From: Anaeramoeba flamelloides
Lineage: Eukaryota > Metamonada > Anaeramoebidae
Length of the DNA: 64,000 nucleotides
Reading direction: 5' to 3'
NCBI GenBank assembly: GCA_027625915.1
Contig: JANTQA010000047.1
Coordinates: 18,600,001 to 18,664,000, forward strand
Shown one piece after another: positions 44,013 to 55,392 of this stretch. Positions within the stretch are counted from its first letter, which is position 1, and every line of letters begins with the position of its first letter. The notes below the pieces were generated by a model. The model saw nothing but the letters and a program-made list of their open reading frames with translations. It was not told where the DNA came from and searched no databases. The position numbers were made by a program, and so were the translations under genes.

Positions 44013-45803
44013 ATGGCTGTCAGTTTATCTCTTTGTTGTTATAATCGAAGAATCCTTTACCTTTACAAAGATGAGCGAGATGAAGAAACGATCTCGGATT
44101 ATTCTCAGCGTGGAGGTGTAATTTATCCAATCATCAAGCATGACAAGACAAAGACAGGGAAGCCGCTAGCTTGTTTTTCGTGGAATAATTATTTACAAAA
44201 ATTTTATATTTCTGTCTCCTTATCGAAAATTGGCATTTTTAATGTTTCACAATCCAAATGGGAAGCCCATTCAATTCCACACCACAAAGGTGAAGCTGTC
44301 AAAGTCCTTCAATCACGGCCGTGTTCTGGGAACACGATTGCGTGTGGTTGTGAGTCGGGTAAAGTCTATATCTGGAGGATCTATTCGTTACCATTATTTG
44401 ACAAAAAAAAAAAGATGAAAATGAGAGGCTCTAGGCAAACAAACCAAAGAAACAAGCCCAACCGCAACCGATCGTCACAAAAACAAAAACAAAAACAAAA
44501 AAAACACATTCAAAAAAAAAGAAAAAATAAACAGTTCCAATATTTGGCTATGGACTCTGATGAGGAAAGTAATGATGATTTTTCCAATGGCCGGAAATAT
44601 GAAGAAATGGGCCAAGAAAGTGATGAAATCAGTAACAGTTACGAAGAAAGTGACGATGAAGACGATGAAGAAGAAGAAGAAGAAGATGAATTTGCTTTAT
44701 TAAAAAACAAATTCTTTCGAAAATTGGAAAAGGAGTCAGAATCTGAAAAAGAAAACCAGCTTATAGCAGAGTTCAGTCACGGCAAGGCAGAAATTTATGA
44801 TCTCTGTTGGTCGCCGACTGGGAAATATCTAGCGGTTGCGACAAGCAAAAGTCTTTTTATTTGGGATGTCTCAAGAAAAAAGGGTGAAAAAATTAAACAA
44901 GGCAAATTAGGATCCAAAATTGTGCTTGTGAAATGGTCGCATTCTGGCAGGTTGCTTTTTATTGCAACAAACATGAAAGAAATAATCGTCTTTAATACCA
45001 CTAATTGGGAGTCCTATTGCTGGAACATGAATTCAAATGTCACTGATGCCTGTTGGGATCATAACTCACAAATTATCATTATTTCTTGCCGGGGTGAAAC
45101 AAAATTGTGGATACTCTCCTTTGAACAGAAGCAAGAAACAAAAGGTGAATTTGTAACAAGTATAGACGTATCCAAATTTTTAACTTTGCAAAATGTTAGT
45201 CAATATATTTATCCAACAAACAATAAAAAAAGAAAAAAAAGGGAAAAGGTGGAAGGAAATAGAAGAAAAAAGAAAACGCTCTCCAAATATGAACAATCGA
45301 AAATGAACTTTTTGAAAAAATATAAGGATGAAAAAGAAAATAAGGAGATTTTCATTGAGAAAGAAATTGAAATAATTGAAGAAGGAGACGAAGACGAAGA
45401 CAACGAGAATGATGAAAATAATATTCTACCTTCCAGTGATGAGGAAAGCGACGAGGAATCTGACGAGATATACAACGAAGCGAATGAGAATGAGGAATTG
45501 AATAATAAAATTGATCAACAGATCGAAATTCGTAAAGTTACCATTGATCCTTACGGAAAGCGTATTGCAATTCTCTTTAACCCTAATAGCATTGTAGGAA
45601 ATTTGATTGGTTTACTTTCATTGGGGCGCAGGAAACAAAATAGAGGATACCAATTTTCTTGGATAGGGTTTTTTAATACATTACCTGAACATGGGTTCCC
45701 CCAATTAATTAAATTTAGAAACCACCACACACGTGGTGCTTTACTAGCAACAGTTTGGTCAAGCTTTATTGTTAAATTATTCCCATTATATTTTAAAAAA
45801 TAA
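44013..45803 (+). CDS. AAAS: Aladin (AAAS) WD40 nucleoporin, 596 aa
   Basis: A single-exon gene starting at ATG 44013 (MAVSLSLCCYNRRILYLYKD) and ending TAA. Aladin is a beta-propeller protein anchored at the nuclear pore through NDC1. WD blades seen: ACFSWNNYLQKFYISVSLSK (~49-68), NTIACGCESGKVYIWRI (~106-122), EIYDLCWSPTGKYLAVATSK with SLFIWDVSR (~257-283), IVLVKWSHSGRLLFIATN (~298-315) and DACWDHNSQIIIISCRGETK (~336-355). The C-terminal signature GALLATVWSSFIVKLFPLYF (~575-594) matches the Aladin GALLSVGWS...IPLYF ending. Two low-complexity insertions, Lys/Gln-rich then acidic (~128-235 and ~408-510), explain the extra length over human (~546). The frame is intact. Mobile element C2 lies 192 bp upstream. 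Confidence 0.9.
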   Translation: MAVSLSLCCYNRRILYLYKDERDEETISDYSQRGGVIYPIIKHDKTKTGKPLACFSWNNYLQKFYISVSLSKIGIFNVSQSKWEAHSIPHHKGEAVKVLQSRPCSGNTIACGCESGKVYIWRIYSLPLFDKKKKMKMRGSRQTNQRNKPNRNRSSQKQKQKQKKHIQKKRKNKQFQYLAMDSDEESNDDFSNGRKYEEMGQESDEISNSYEESDDEDDEEEEEEDEFALLKNKFFRKLEKESESEKENQLIAEFSHGKAEIYDLCWSPTGKYLAVATSKSLFIWDVSRKKGEKIKQGKLGSKIVLVKWSHSGRLLFIATNMKEIIVFNTTNWESYCWNMNSNVTDACWDHNSQIIIISCRGETKLWILSFEQKQETKGEFVTSIDVSKFLTLQNVSQYIYPTNNKKRKKREKVEGNRRKKKTLSKYEQSKMNFLKKYKDEKENKEIFIEKEIEIIEEGDEDEDNENDENNILPSSDEESDEESDEIYNEANENEELNNKIDQQIEIRKVTIDPYGKRIAILFNPNSIVGNLIGLLSLGRRKQNRGYQFSWIGFFNTLPEHGFPQLIKFRNHHTRGALLATVWSSFIVKLFPLYFKK

Positions 45804-47420
45804 TTAATTTTTTTTTTAACAAATTTCAAAATTATCTCGAAAGAAAAAAAAAAAACAATTTAAAATGGTAATAATAATATTAATAAATATTTTGAAAATA
45901 TAAAGCCAAAAAAAAATAGATAAAGTTAAATATTCATTTAAAAAATTTTTTTGTTTTTTTACTAGTTTTTATTTTTGTTTTTGTTTTTGGAATTTCTGAA
46001 TAAAACCGATAAATCAATTTAATTTCCCTTTTTAATGATTTCTGTTGTAGATCAGAATGAATCAACTTTGATTTTTTTTTTCTTACAGGAACAACCCATC
46101 CTATAAAAATAATAATAAAATCTGGATATCTGGAATTAAACAAAAGGAAATGTCTTTCGCTACAATTTTGGTATTGTTTATTTTTTCTAATTTCCAGTAA
46201 TGGACACCAGAAAGAATATTGGCTCTTATGTCATTATTATTAAAAATTGAATGGGGATTGTTGATCAATAAACTAATAAAGAAAAAAATTCCAAAGATAA
46301 TCAACTAAAACATTTTTAGCTTATTGTGAAAACAAAATTAAAAATCTATTAATTTGGAATTGAATGAAGAGTTGCTTGTTGAAATTTGAAATTAACATGG
46401 TTAAAAAAGTTTAGATACTGGGTTTTTTGATCATTAGAGATTGATATAAAATAGGTTTGTAATAAAAAACAAAATGTCTTGAAAAACTTCAATTTTTCGA
46501 AAAATATGAAGGTATTTTTTTTTTTGGAATAATTTTTGGAAAACTACTCTTTTGATTTGGAATTCTAATGGAAAAAACGTTATTTAAGTAAGAGTAAGAG
46601 TGGAAAACAGAGTTTGCTTGCTTTTTTTGAAGTGAAATTTTTCATTAAAAAATTAAATGTATAATAGACATCGTGGATTTGGTGCTCATTTTCATTCATG
46701 AGATTTACTTTTTGAGATTATTTATTACCAAGTGATGTTTTAAAAATTACAAATAAACATCAGGAATAAAACCTTTTGTAGCTTGAATGTTTGGCAGTAA
46801 TGATATTTTATCTTTTTTTGATTGAAGAAAAGAACAAAAAAGAGAAATATATTCTCAACTCGTGGTAGAGAATAGTTTAATTTCAATTTTGGTTGTAAAA
46901 ATTATTTAGTTTTGGCAGAGTGTTTTCCACTCGGTACAGAAAAAACTGAGTTGTATTATCTCAAGAATAAAATTTTAAAGGAATTTCAACTTTTACATAG
47001 AAAATAAAATTGTTTTCTTTATTTATTTGAATTTTGGAAGAAAAAGCAGCAAACTCAACTCCTTATGGACTACTCTTTAAATGATTTTGATTTTAGTAAT
47101 TAAAAAATAATAAAATGTTGAAAATATTTTTATTTTTTTTCAATTTTAATCAAAATATTCTGGGTTTTTTTGTTGAACCCAAATAGTGAATCGGGGGTTG
47201 GTTTTAAGAATATTCTAATCAAATTTAGCTGTCTATATTCATTAAAACAAATTCTTTAAAAAAAAAAACCCCCCCGTATATTAAGACCTATAGATCCTAT
47301 ATATTAAAAAAAAATCTTCTTAACATTATTCGAAACAAAAGATCAAATCATATAATGATCCCAAGTGGATAATAAACTTATTTTTGATTGTGGTAATTGA
47401 AATATCTAAACAAAAATTTA
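45804..47420. other. Gene-free 3' flank of AAAS
   Basis: I see no supported gene. The minus-strand open frames at 45934-46143 and 46101-46304 look like chance. A10 followed by C7 occurs near 47260-47276. Confidence 0.4.
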
Positions 47421-47439
47421 GAAATGAAGAAAGTGTTGT

Positions 47440-47765
47440 AGAGTGTTGTCTTTTCCTGGATTTAAACGAATGGAGTAAAATCAAAAGATTTAACTCAATT
47501 ATTTTGAATTCTGGAAAATCTTGGTTAGCTTTTATTGAGTTTTCTGTTTTATATGTAAAATCTATTGATTTTCGTTAGGTTTTTTTTACTTTTTGAAATA
47601 AACAGAAAATTTTAATAAATTTTCGGTTTATTTTGAAAAGTAAAAAAAAACTAGAACACTTCACAAATAAACAGAAAACTCAATAAAAGCTAACCAAGAT
47701 TTTCCAGAATTCAAAAGAATTGAGTTAAATCTTTTGGTTTTACTCTATTCTTTAAATTCCGAAAA
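47440..47765. repeat. Family D long fold-back, copy D4 (left part)
   Basis: A nested hairpin roughly 320 bp long, centred near 47613. The outer arms are GATTTAACTCAATTATTTTG ... TCTTGGTTAGC on the left and GCTAACCAAGATTTTCC ... CAAAAGAATTGAGTTAAATC on the right. The inner arms are TTTTACTTTTTGAAATAAAC and its complement. Arms of about 150 bases with modest mismatch could snap back into one structure. No coding capacity. Confidence 0.7.
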
Positions 47766-47786
47766 AGTAAACAGCGGTTTTTTTTA

Positions 47787-48801
47787 CAGTTTGTTCAATA
47801 ACCCGTGTCGTCGTCCCTTTTTGTGTTTTTAAAAATTATTAGTGTTTTTTTTTAAAATAACTGTTTTTTTTTTTTTTTTAACTGTGGTTCTTGGTTTTTA
47901 TTTTGTGTTTTAGAAAAAATATAGTTCTGTTTAACCTTGCTTTCATATCAAACAATATGTACAATATTTCATTTTACCGAAATGTTTTTCTACAACCTTC
48001 AATTCCAGTCTCCTCATAAAAGGGATCTTGTTCAACAAAATTTGAACAAACCAATACAAAATCCACAATAACCATATCTTTCAATTTGATTAATAAGAAA
48101 AATAAACACTAAAAAGGATAAAAACAGTTTCTTAAAAACTTTTTGACTGGTACCTTGACACTATCAAAAAAATGAGATATAAATTTTTTAAAGTTTTTTG
48201 ATCAAGAAAAGAAAAAAAATTCATTTCAATTTACTTTTTTCCTAAAGTCAATCGTCTTCAAATCATAACCTGTAATTGGTTGACTTTATTTATTTGTTTA
48301 CATTCTTTTTTTTCATTTATTGGATGAGATATGAATCCTCAATAAAGAATATTTCATATTGAATCAAAAATTTAATTAGCCAATATTTTATTCTTATTAA
48401 AATTCTACAAGAACATGGCCAATTACCAAATTATTTATAAATCAATTCATTTTCAACAATTTTCTTAATGAGAGGAAATTAAGCCACTAAAAAGCTCAAT
48501 TTTCATTGCTATGACAAGATCTTTCAATTTTTCATTCAATTAGAAGATAAAATATTTCTTTGATACTTTGAAAAAAAATTTCTTTTATGACTTCGAGAAG
48601 GACAATATTCTTAACAAGACAGACTTTTCTACTAAAAACAAAGACACTCTTGATAACTTTTCATTTCAACAACAATTAAAAATAGGTAAACAATATCAAA
48701 AAAGTTGAAAAACAACACTTCAAAACACTTTTTTGATAAACCACAGTAAAAATCCAAAAAAAAATATTTATTGAAGTTGACACGGGTTATTGAACAAACT
48801 G
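47787..48801. mobile_element. Family H element, 1015 bp, TA-flanked
   Basis: Inverted ends match perfectly over 23 bases, beginning CAGTTTGTTCAATAACCC. TA stands immediately outside both ends (47785-47786, 48802-48803), a target duplication typical of Tc1/mariner/pogo-type elements. The insert splits a family D fold-back: T-run and TA on the left continue as TAATTTAAGAAATAAACC on the right. No transposase ORF is inside, so it is non-autonomous. No second copy is seen here. Confidence 0.9.
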
Positions 48802-48803
48802 TA

Positions 48804-49075
48804 ATTTAAGAAATAAACCAAAAATTTTATAAATTTTCAGTTTATTTCTCAAAGTAAAAAAACCTAACATAAGTTGTTTAAATGTTCTGTTTTATCTGAA
48901 AAATCTATTAATTTTTCCAAATAAACAGAAAACTTCAAAAAAACCTAACGAAAATCAATAGATTTTCCAAATAAAATAGAAAACCTCAAAAAAACCTAGA
49001 ACACTTCACAAATAATCAGAAAAGTTAAGAAAGCCTAAAGACACTTTTCCAAAATTTAAAAGAATAAAAAACTCC
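48804..49075. repeat. Family D fold-back, copy D4 (right part)
   Basis: Continuation of the fold-back interrupted by element H. The hairpin TTTAAGAAATAAACC pairs with GTTTATTTCTCAAAG, followed by CTAACATAAG. Then come two repeats of a ~50-base unit with TTTCCAAATAAA(A)CAGAAAAC and CAAAAAAACCTA. It ends in CAAAATTTAAAAGAATAAA, about 100 bp below the next stop codon. Confidence 0.6.
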
Positions 49076-49171
49076 ACCCTTAAACAATAAAGAAAAAAAG
49101 ATTGATTTTTTTTATTTAGTATTTCAGCCCCTAAATTATTAAAATGGGAATCACTTGTTTGCGATTTCGAT

Positions 49172-49975
49172 TTACAATATCTGTTGGCGGATTAAATTGG
49201 TAACCTTTAAACCTAAGTTTTCATCCGGTGCTTCAATTCTGATAAAAACTTTAAAACTATTTTTTTCTGTTAGCCATTTAGGATAGGATCCAATTTTGAC
49301 TTGAGGGAAGTTGCTTTGAATTTGTTCCAATTGCCGCGAAAATTCAACCTCGCGCTTCTTTGTGCTGACGGTTTGCACCCAAAGCTTTTTGACTTGCAAA
49401 TCTAAATATTGAACTGTTGACTCCAGCATTAAACGAAACACAGAAGGCACACCTGCAAGGATATATACATTATTCACATTGACAACGGGCGTAATCAGCC
49501 CCTTGACGGGGACTAGTTTACACGGATCTGGGAACAACGCCATGGACTTTGCCCTCGAATCGTAACTGATTTTTCTCTTCGCGTACCATTTTTTCAAGTC
49601 CTCCCACGTCCCATTGTGTAATTTCGTTTTGAGACCAAACGCAGAGGCTATGCTTTCATAGGTTATGTCGTCATGAGTTGGGCCAATGCCGCCAGTAGTA
49701 AACACGAAGTCTGTCTTTTGTGACATTTCCTCAACTGTTTCTTTGATTTGTTCGTGCACATCGCCGATAACGCGCACCTCAGACAAATTTACACCCCGTT
49801 TGTACATTGTTTTACACAGATCGTGCATATTGCTGTCTCTTGTGCTTCCATTCAGAATTTCGTCTCCAATTACAATCCCACTTGCTGTCAGTTGTTTTAC
49901 TGCTTTTGAAAAATTTCGGCAATAATAGTGTTTTTGAAAGGATTTGAGACTTGTAGTGTTAAAATTACAAATCAT
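49172..49975 (-). CDS. Stand-alone molybdopterin-binding-fold protein (FLAD1 N-domain/CinA-like), 267 aa
   Basis: The start is the ATG at 49975; the frame continues 8 codons up only to a TTG. Residues 1-28 (MICNFNTTSLKSFQKHYYCR) are basic and serine-rich and may be an organellar targeting peptide. The MoaB/MogA-type fold follows: GIVIGDEILNGSTRDSN (~33-49), VRVIGDVHEQIKETVEE (~68-84) and the signature FTTGGIGPTHDDIT (~92-105). In the C-terminal part, VKIGSYPKWL resembles the IGSYP motif of the FLAD1 N-terminal domain and CinA proteins. In FLAD1 this domain is fused to an FAD-synthase domain, which is absent here. Known relatives act as FAD or nucleotide-sugar hydrolases; the exact role here is inferred. 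Intact, ends TAA. Confidence 0.85.
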   Translation of the reverse strand: MICNFNTTSLKSFQKHYYCRNFSKAVKQLTASGIVIGDEILNGSTRDSNMHDLCKTMYKRGVNLSEVRVIGDVHEQIKETVEEMSQKTDFVFTTGGIGPTHDDITYESIASAFGLKTKLHNGTWEDLKKWYAKRKISYDSRAKSMALFPDPCKLVPVKGLITPVVNVNNVYILAGVPSVFRLMLESTVQYLDLQVKKLWVQTVSTKKREVEFSRQLEQIQSNFPQVKIGSYPKWLTEKNSFKVFIRIEAPDENLGLKVTNLIRQQIL

Positions 49976-50065
49976 GTGGCAATAAAAAGAACAATTCAAG
50001 TTGTGAAAAAGAACTAAAAATGATAATTTATTATATTTTCTTCTTCAGGGACAAGTAAACCTTTT

Positions 50066-50330
50066 TTATTTTTTTCCCCCCCAAAGATAATAGAGCACTT
50101 TTTTTACACAAGAATTCAATTGTACTGGATAGAGCAATTTATTTATCAATTTTACAAGACGATTCTCCTTTTTATAAGAATTCATTTTTTCGCAATTATT
50201 TGCTGCGTTGATAAAGCAAATTCTCAAATTAAAAATTATATCTTCAAGTTCAATAAGGAATTTTAACGTATCTCTTACACAGCCATTTCCCAAATTTTCT
50301 TTTGTAAGATCTTGAATTTAATTTGAGTTT
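50066..50330 (-). CDS. Hypothetical exon upstream of the MoaB-fold gene
   Basis: The minus-strand frame reads DLTKENLGNGCVRDTLKFL, IELEDIIFNLRICFINAANN, CEKMNSYKKENRLVK and ends LLYPVQLNSCVKKVLYYLWG GKK with TAA. There is no ATG until about residue 42. If real it is probably a last exon, with AATTCAAG near 50325 as acceptor. Composition is less AT-rich than its flanks. It ends 90 bp before the next minus-strand start codon. I recognise no domain. Confidence 0.35.
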
Positions 50331-51839
50331 CTGGAATAAAAATTTTCATTTCTTGATCAGAAAATAAAAGAAATACGATCTTAAGGGATTCAAAATACCA
50401 TAAAAATCACTGAAACTGAAATGTGTGGTAGTTTATTAAATATCCAATTCAGTAATCTTTAGTTCTTGATTCTAAAAAATTTTTTTTTTAAAAAATATTT
50501 AAAACCTTAATTTTCCTAATACCAATAAGTAAAATTTCAGAGAAATTATCATTAAAAAAAAAAATTAAAAATTTCAGAAATTTGCGTTAATTTTGTTATT
50601 GCGATTATTTGTTTGAGATCAAAGAAGAAATCCTTTCCTTTGTATTTTCAGTTTTTGTTTATATCATATTTAGTAATAGATTTGAATATAATTTTATCCA
50701 CAAATATACTTCAAAATACAAATATTCGAGAGTTCTTAAAAAAAATAATAAATTAATAATTAATATGTTTTGACAAAATTCGACTTTCAAAAGAGAATTT
50801 TGGGTATAATTGTTATTTATTCTGATATAAATTATTCTTGAACAGTGTTATTTCTTTTGAAAGGAAATTTCATTTATTTGAAAATATAATTTTAATTTGA
50901 TTAAACATTTCTTTTGTATTTAATATCTTTAATTTTTTTTTTTTTAACTTTCGATTTTTTTAATGTTAACCTATTAATAATTAATAAAATAATAAATAAT
51001 TAAATGATTTTATCTTATAAAATCATTTATATAGATTTTCTTGATCATTCTTTTGAATTCTCATAAATAAAAATATATCATTTTTTATAACTTACAACTG
51101 ATTTTATATTTATTTAAATTTTTATTAAATCTTTACTGGATTTCAAAAACAAATTTAACAAAATATATCAGAACAATAAAATCAAAAATCATCTTTTTTC
51201 TATTACTTTTCGAATTTTTAATATTAATTTTTTCAAATTTAAAAAATCTTTGAATTTGTAATAATTATCCTTTTATACTTGCAATAGATTAATTTGTCAT
51301 TTATATTTCAATTCCTAATCAATTTTCATAAAATGTGTAATTATTTGGAATTATGAGATTCAATTAGAAAAGATAAAAATTACAAATCATACTTTAGTAT
51401 TCACCAGTATTTAAGATTAATTCAAATTTAATACTGTCGAACTTTGTTAGAAAAATAATAATTTTGATAAATAAAAAGATCTTCAACAAAAAAATTAATA
51501 TAAAAAAATTAATAAAAAGAAAGAAATTAAACTAGTGACTAAATCAAAAGATAATTTTTTTTGTGATTTTTAATTTATTTCGTAGGTTGATTGACTTATA
51601 CATTGTAAAATAAATAACAAATTTGGAATAAATCTTGAATATCAACTTATAATTATATTGGATTTACTAACAACACAAATACCCATAATAATAGATATCA
51701 GTAAAGACATTGTATATTTTTAATTTTCTTTGGTTAAAGCAATCGCTCAACATAATCATTTATTAAAAACATCAGTTGAAATGCAAAATATTTCAAAAAA
51801 TCGGTTTTAGGGTTTATTCATTTACCATGGATTTACTTC
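50331..51839. other. Gene-free, extremely AT-rich DNA
   Basis: No gene, RNA or bounded repeat is visible. AATTAATAATTAAT-type runs dominate. Confidence 0.4.
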
Positions 51840-52261
51840 ATACCCAAGGAGTGTCTTGAAACTAAAAAGAGTTATATTGAATTGTCCTTCTTTTGATTGA
51901 CAAAATTTAATATCCAAAAAAAAATATTTCCCAAGGATCTCATTGACAAAAAAATTCAATTTAAAAAAAGTTTTAAGGGACTAATCCCTATTATTTTGTT
52001 TTTTGACCAATTTCTGTATAAGTATTCCTTATCTAGAAATATGTATAATATTGATAATAAACAAAATTTTTCAAAACTAAGTCAACGAAAAAAAATTTCT
52101 CAATCTCAATTATATTTAGGTAAAAAAATTTAATACAGATTAGTATCTGGAAAGAAATTCTCAATTCCAAAAAATGAAATATTCATAATAAAAATTATTT
52201 ATTTCTTTTTTTACAATTTTGAAGGGTTAAATATCTTTAATTCAAAACAAATAGTTTTCTT
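51840..52261 (+). other. Possible old element remnant split by MITE E4
   Basis: A plus-strand open frame (about 51897-52133) reads NIQKKIFPKDLIDKKIQF, FFDQFLYKYSLSRNMYNIDN and SQSQLYLGKKI with TAA, starting only at a TTG. After MITE E4, 52465-52580 reads HAINLIRLNLISWFFCIP SLFDKVW in another frame. Taken together they could be fragments of a LINE-like or other old gene interrupted by the MITE, but I see no diagnostic motif. Confidence 0.2.
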
Positions 52262-52461
52262 TACAGTCAGTTTCACTTTTAAGGCACAAACTTTCAACGA
52301 ATTTTAAGGCACAAAAAAATCTCAAATTAAGGCACAAAATTTGGAATTTTATTTTTTACAATTTATTTTCACTAGAATTTGAATTTTGTGCTTTAATTTG
52401 AGATTTTTTTGTTCCTTAAATTTCTTTGAAAGTTTGTGCCTTAAAAGTGAAACTGACTGTA
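52262..52461. mobile_element. Family E palindromic MITE, copy E4
   Basis: Bounded by TA at 52262-52263 and 52460-52461, with both termini as in E3 (CAGTCAGTTTCACTTTTAAG and complement). Arms carry TTTTAAGGCACAAAAAAATC and CTCAAATTAAGGCACAAAAT. The centre differs from E1-E3. The 65-codon open frame across its right arm is a by-product. Confidence 0.9.
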
Positions 52462-55392
52462 AACACGCAATCAATTTAATTCGATTAAATTTAATATCAT
52501 GGTTCTTTTGTATTCCCTCTTTATTTGATAAAGTATGGATTTGTAAGATTCTTGAGATAAAAATTACTTATTTCAGAAAGTGAAAAAAAATAATAATAAA
52601 AAATCTTGGAGAGATCTCAAAAATGCTTAAGATCAACACTCCAAAACTAACAAAATTGTTTTCAGAATTATATTTCACAGCTATTATAATTGGAAATTGA
52701 TGGTTGATCTTTAGTACTTTTTTCAAAAAATGACATCTTTTTTGATTTTTTAATTTTTTAATTTTTTGAGGTTTATTGTGCTTCATACATCAAATTGGGG
52801 CTGTTTTTTTGATTGTTATCCGGTATTCTCATAAAAATTACAAAATTTTTATAATCCAATTCAGAAAATTCTTTATAGATGTAAGTACTCAACATTTAAA
52901 ATAAAATGATAAATCTAAAAAAGGTTTATCTCTTTTTTTTTTTTTTGATCAAGTATATATTGTTCCTTTTAAATTTTTATGTAAGTTCGATTAGAATTAG
53001 AGCATTCTACTAGAAGCCTACACCTTAACCTATTCCTAACATTGACAATAAGATATGAAAAATTTATTATTTAATTAGTTGTTTTTTTGTATAATTTTTA
53101 CAATTTACATTACTATTCTACAACAATTTATTATTATTTTTACAACATAAACCAAATACTATAATTTGATGTTGAGATAACAACAAATGTTAAACATTTA
53201 ACATCCCATAAGTAAATTAAAAAAATCAACTGTTTTTTTTATAATAAAATTTAATTTTATATGTGAGAAAACAATTAATAAATTATTCTTCAACAAGTGC
53301 TTTTCAGAATAAAAAGTTACGAAAAAACACCCAGAGTAAAAATTTTTCTATTCAAATCATCTTTTTTATGTTAAAAGGGCAGAAATTGGACTTTGTGTTG
53401 GTTACTCCTGAACCCCCCCCCATCCCCACCTTTTTTTTTTTTTTTTTTTTTTAGAATTAAAAAATAAAAAGAAAAAATATGAATTGTAATTTTATTAAGA
53501 AAAAATCTCACTTAGAGTAATTATTGATAGTTTTAATAAACTAATCTTTTTCTAAATTTCATCTTTATTTTGAAAAAAATACAAGAAATCAAATGTTTAA
53601 TTCCCGAAAATCGAAAAAAATTGATAATTTAATTATTATTTTCAAATATTTTGTAACTTTTCTTGAAATTTAAAGGATTTTGTAATTTTTTTTTTTTTTA
53701 ATTATTTAAGAGTAAAAAGAACAAACTCTAATTATTTAAATCAGTTATTTGAGAATATCTTTTTTTTTGTCATAATTAATAATTTGAAATAGTTAAATTT
53801 GTTGAAAATATTTAAAAAATTGATACTTAATTATAAAATTAATTGATACTCTTAATCTTTGAGTTAGTCGTAACTTACTGAAATAGTTAATCTTGGGTCA
53901 TTAATTATTTATTAGAAATAATCAAATTAAGTTGTATTTTTTTTAAGTAGATTTTTCAGATTATTAACAAGTTTTTGGGAGAATTTTCAATTTGGTTATT
54001 TGGTTTTTTTTCTCATATTTTTTTATTTGACAAAATCAAAAAATTAATTTGAATTTCTTTTTCTAATATACAAAAAAAAGATTATTTAGTATATTTATCA
54101 AGTTTAGTATAAATATTGCAATTTTATGATATTAAGTAATTTTTTCAAACTAAGTTATTCTAAAACTTGGTTGTTTTGTTATTAAATTGTATTTTTAACT
54201 TTTTTCATTTTCAAACAATAAGATTTCTTTCTTCTTCAACAAAAATAATTTTTTTTTGTAATGATTAAGAGAAATATGTTGAATTTTGAACTTTTCTGAA
54301 ATTAGTAAAAACAATGGATCAAACTTTTAAAAAACAACAATTAATTTCTGAAAATAGCATAAATAGTAAGTTCGGACTTTAGAACACAGATTTTTACTTC
54401 TTTTTGAAATTTCAAGAAAGATATATATTTTTTTTTTGAATTTACTATTAAATTTATAAGAAACATTTTTTTTTTGATTTACTAGTCCCTGAATAATGTT
54501 TATTTGAAGTATTTTGTTTTAATTTTTGGTTTGGTTCATTATTTACAAACATATTTTGAAATTGGAATATGTACTTTCAAGAGTAAGAATACCCTTTTCC
54601 CAAATAAAGGTATTTTGCGAATCTAGGAAATAATTTTCACTTCATTATCATTTTTCTTTTTATTTTTTAATTGAGTTTTCAAAGAAGAAGGTTGTAATTA
54701 ATGATACACCCTCTATTTATTTTTTTGGTTCTTTTTTTTTTTATGATACATATGTTGAGTGAAGTTGTAGTCAATAAATGGAACTAAGTTTTTTGAATTG
54801 AAAACAAAAAAAAGATAATTACTATTGTGGAAAAAAAGTGAAACGTGGAAAAAAAGATCAACATGGTTTTTAATTGGGAACATTACTGAAAATGAAAACT
54901 AAAATCAATAAAAATAAGAAACCAATTAACTTCAAATAATAACCCATTATATTATTTTCAATCAACCCAACAAATACAATTTAAATCTACTGATTTATCG
55001 AAATTATTGGTGTGTTTTTGGAGATCTCAAAAATAGTCAATTTTTTGAACAAATTTTTAATAATTGATCAATCAAAGAAAAATCCATACCAAAAGATAGT
55101 ATTAAAAAAACTGTTATTGTGGCGAATTCTTCATTTAGTCTTTATTTATTTATTTATTCTTCTTTTCATTGATTTTACTTTGAATTTTCAGTAATGTTCC
55201 CAATTAAAAACCGTGTTTCACTTTTTTCCCAGTTTCACTTTTTTTCCACAAAAGTTAGCTGAAATTGTATTCGATCACAATTTTAAATACCATCAGGATG
55301 AGTTACTCAATTTCTGGTAATATTTTGCAATTTGAACTTCATTATTAGTCTCAGGATAAGACTAGCCTTTTGAGTTTTTTTTTTCAACAATT
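52462..55392. other. Gene-free AT-rich DNA
   Basis: No supported gene. C9 at 53413-53421 followed by T22 at 53431-53452. Possible family C scrap around 54620-54680. A block at 54825-54870 (GAAAAAAAGTGAAACGTGGAA and neighbour) is complementary to 55215-55255 (TGTTTCACTTTTTTCC and TTTTTTTCCACA), hinting at an element of about 430 bp. The frame at 55012-55194 within it looks like chance. Confidence 0.4.

Noticed and set aside
45209-45475. 88-codon minus-strand frame rich in Ser and Phe
   Set aside because: It is the complement of the acidic and lysine-rich insert of AAAS.
44013-45803. Alternative identity as a generic WD40 protein or WDR13-like
   Set aside because: The C-terminal GALLATVWSSFIVKLFPLYF block and the order of blades fit Aladin specifically.
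53413-53452. C9 then T22 as a possible terminator or telomere-like tract
   Set aside because: Isolated homopolymers with no repeat unit and no adjacent gene end; best seen as slippage.
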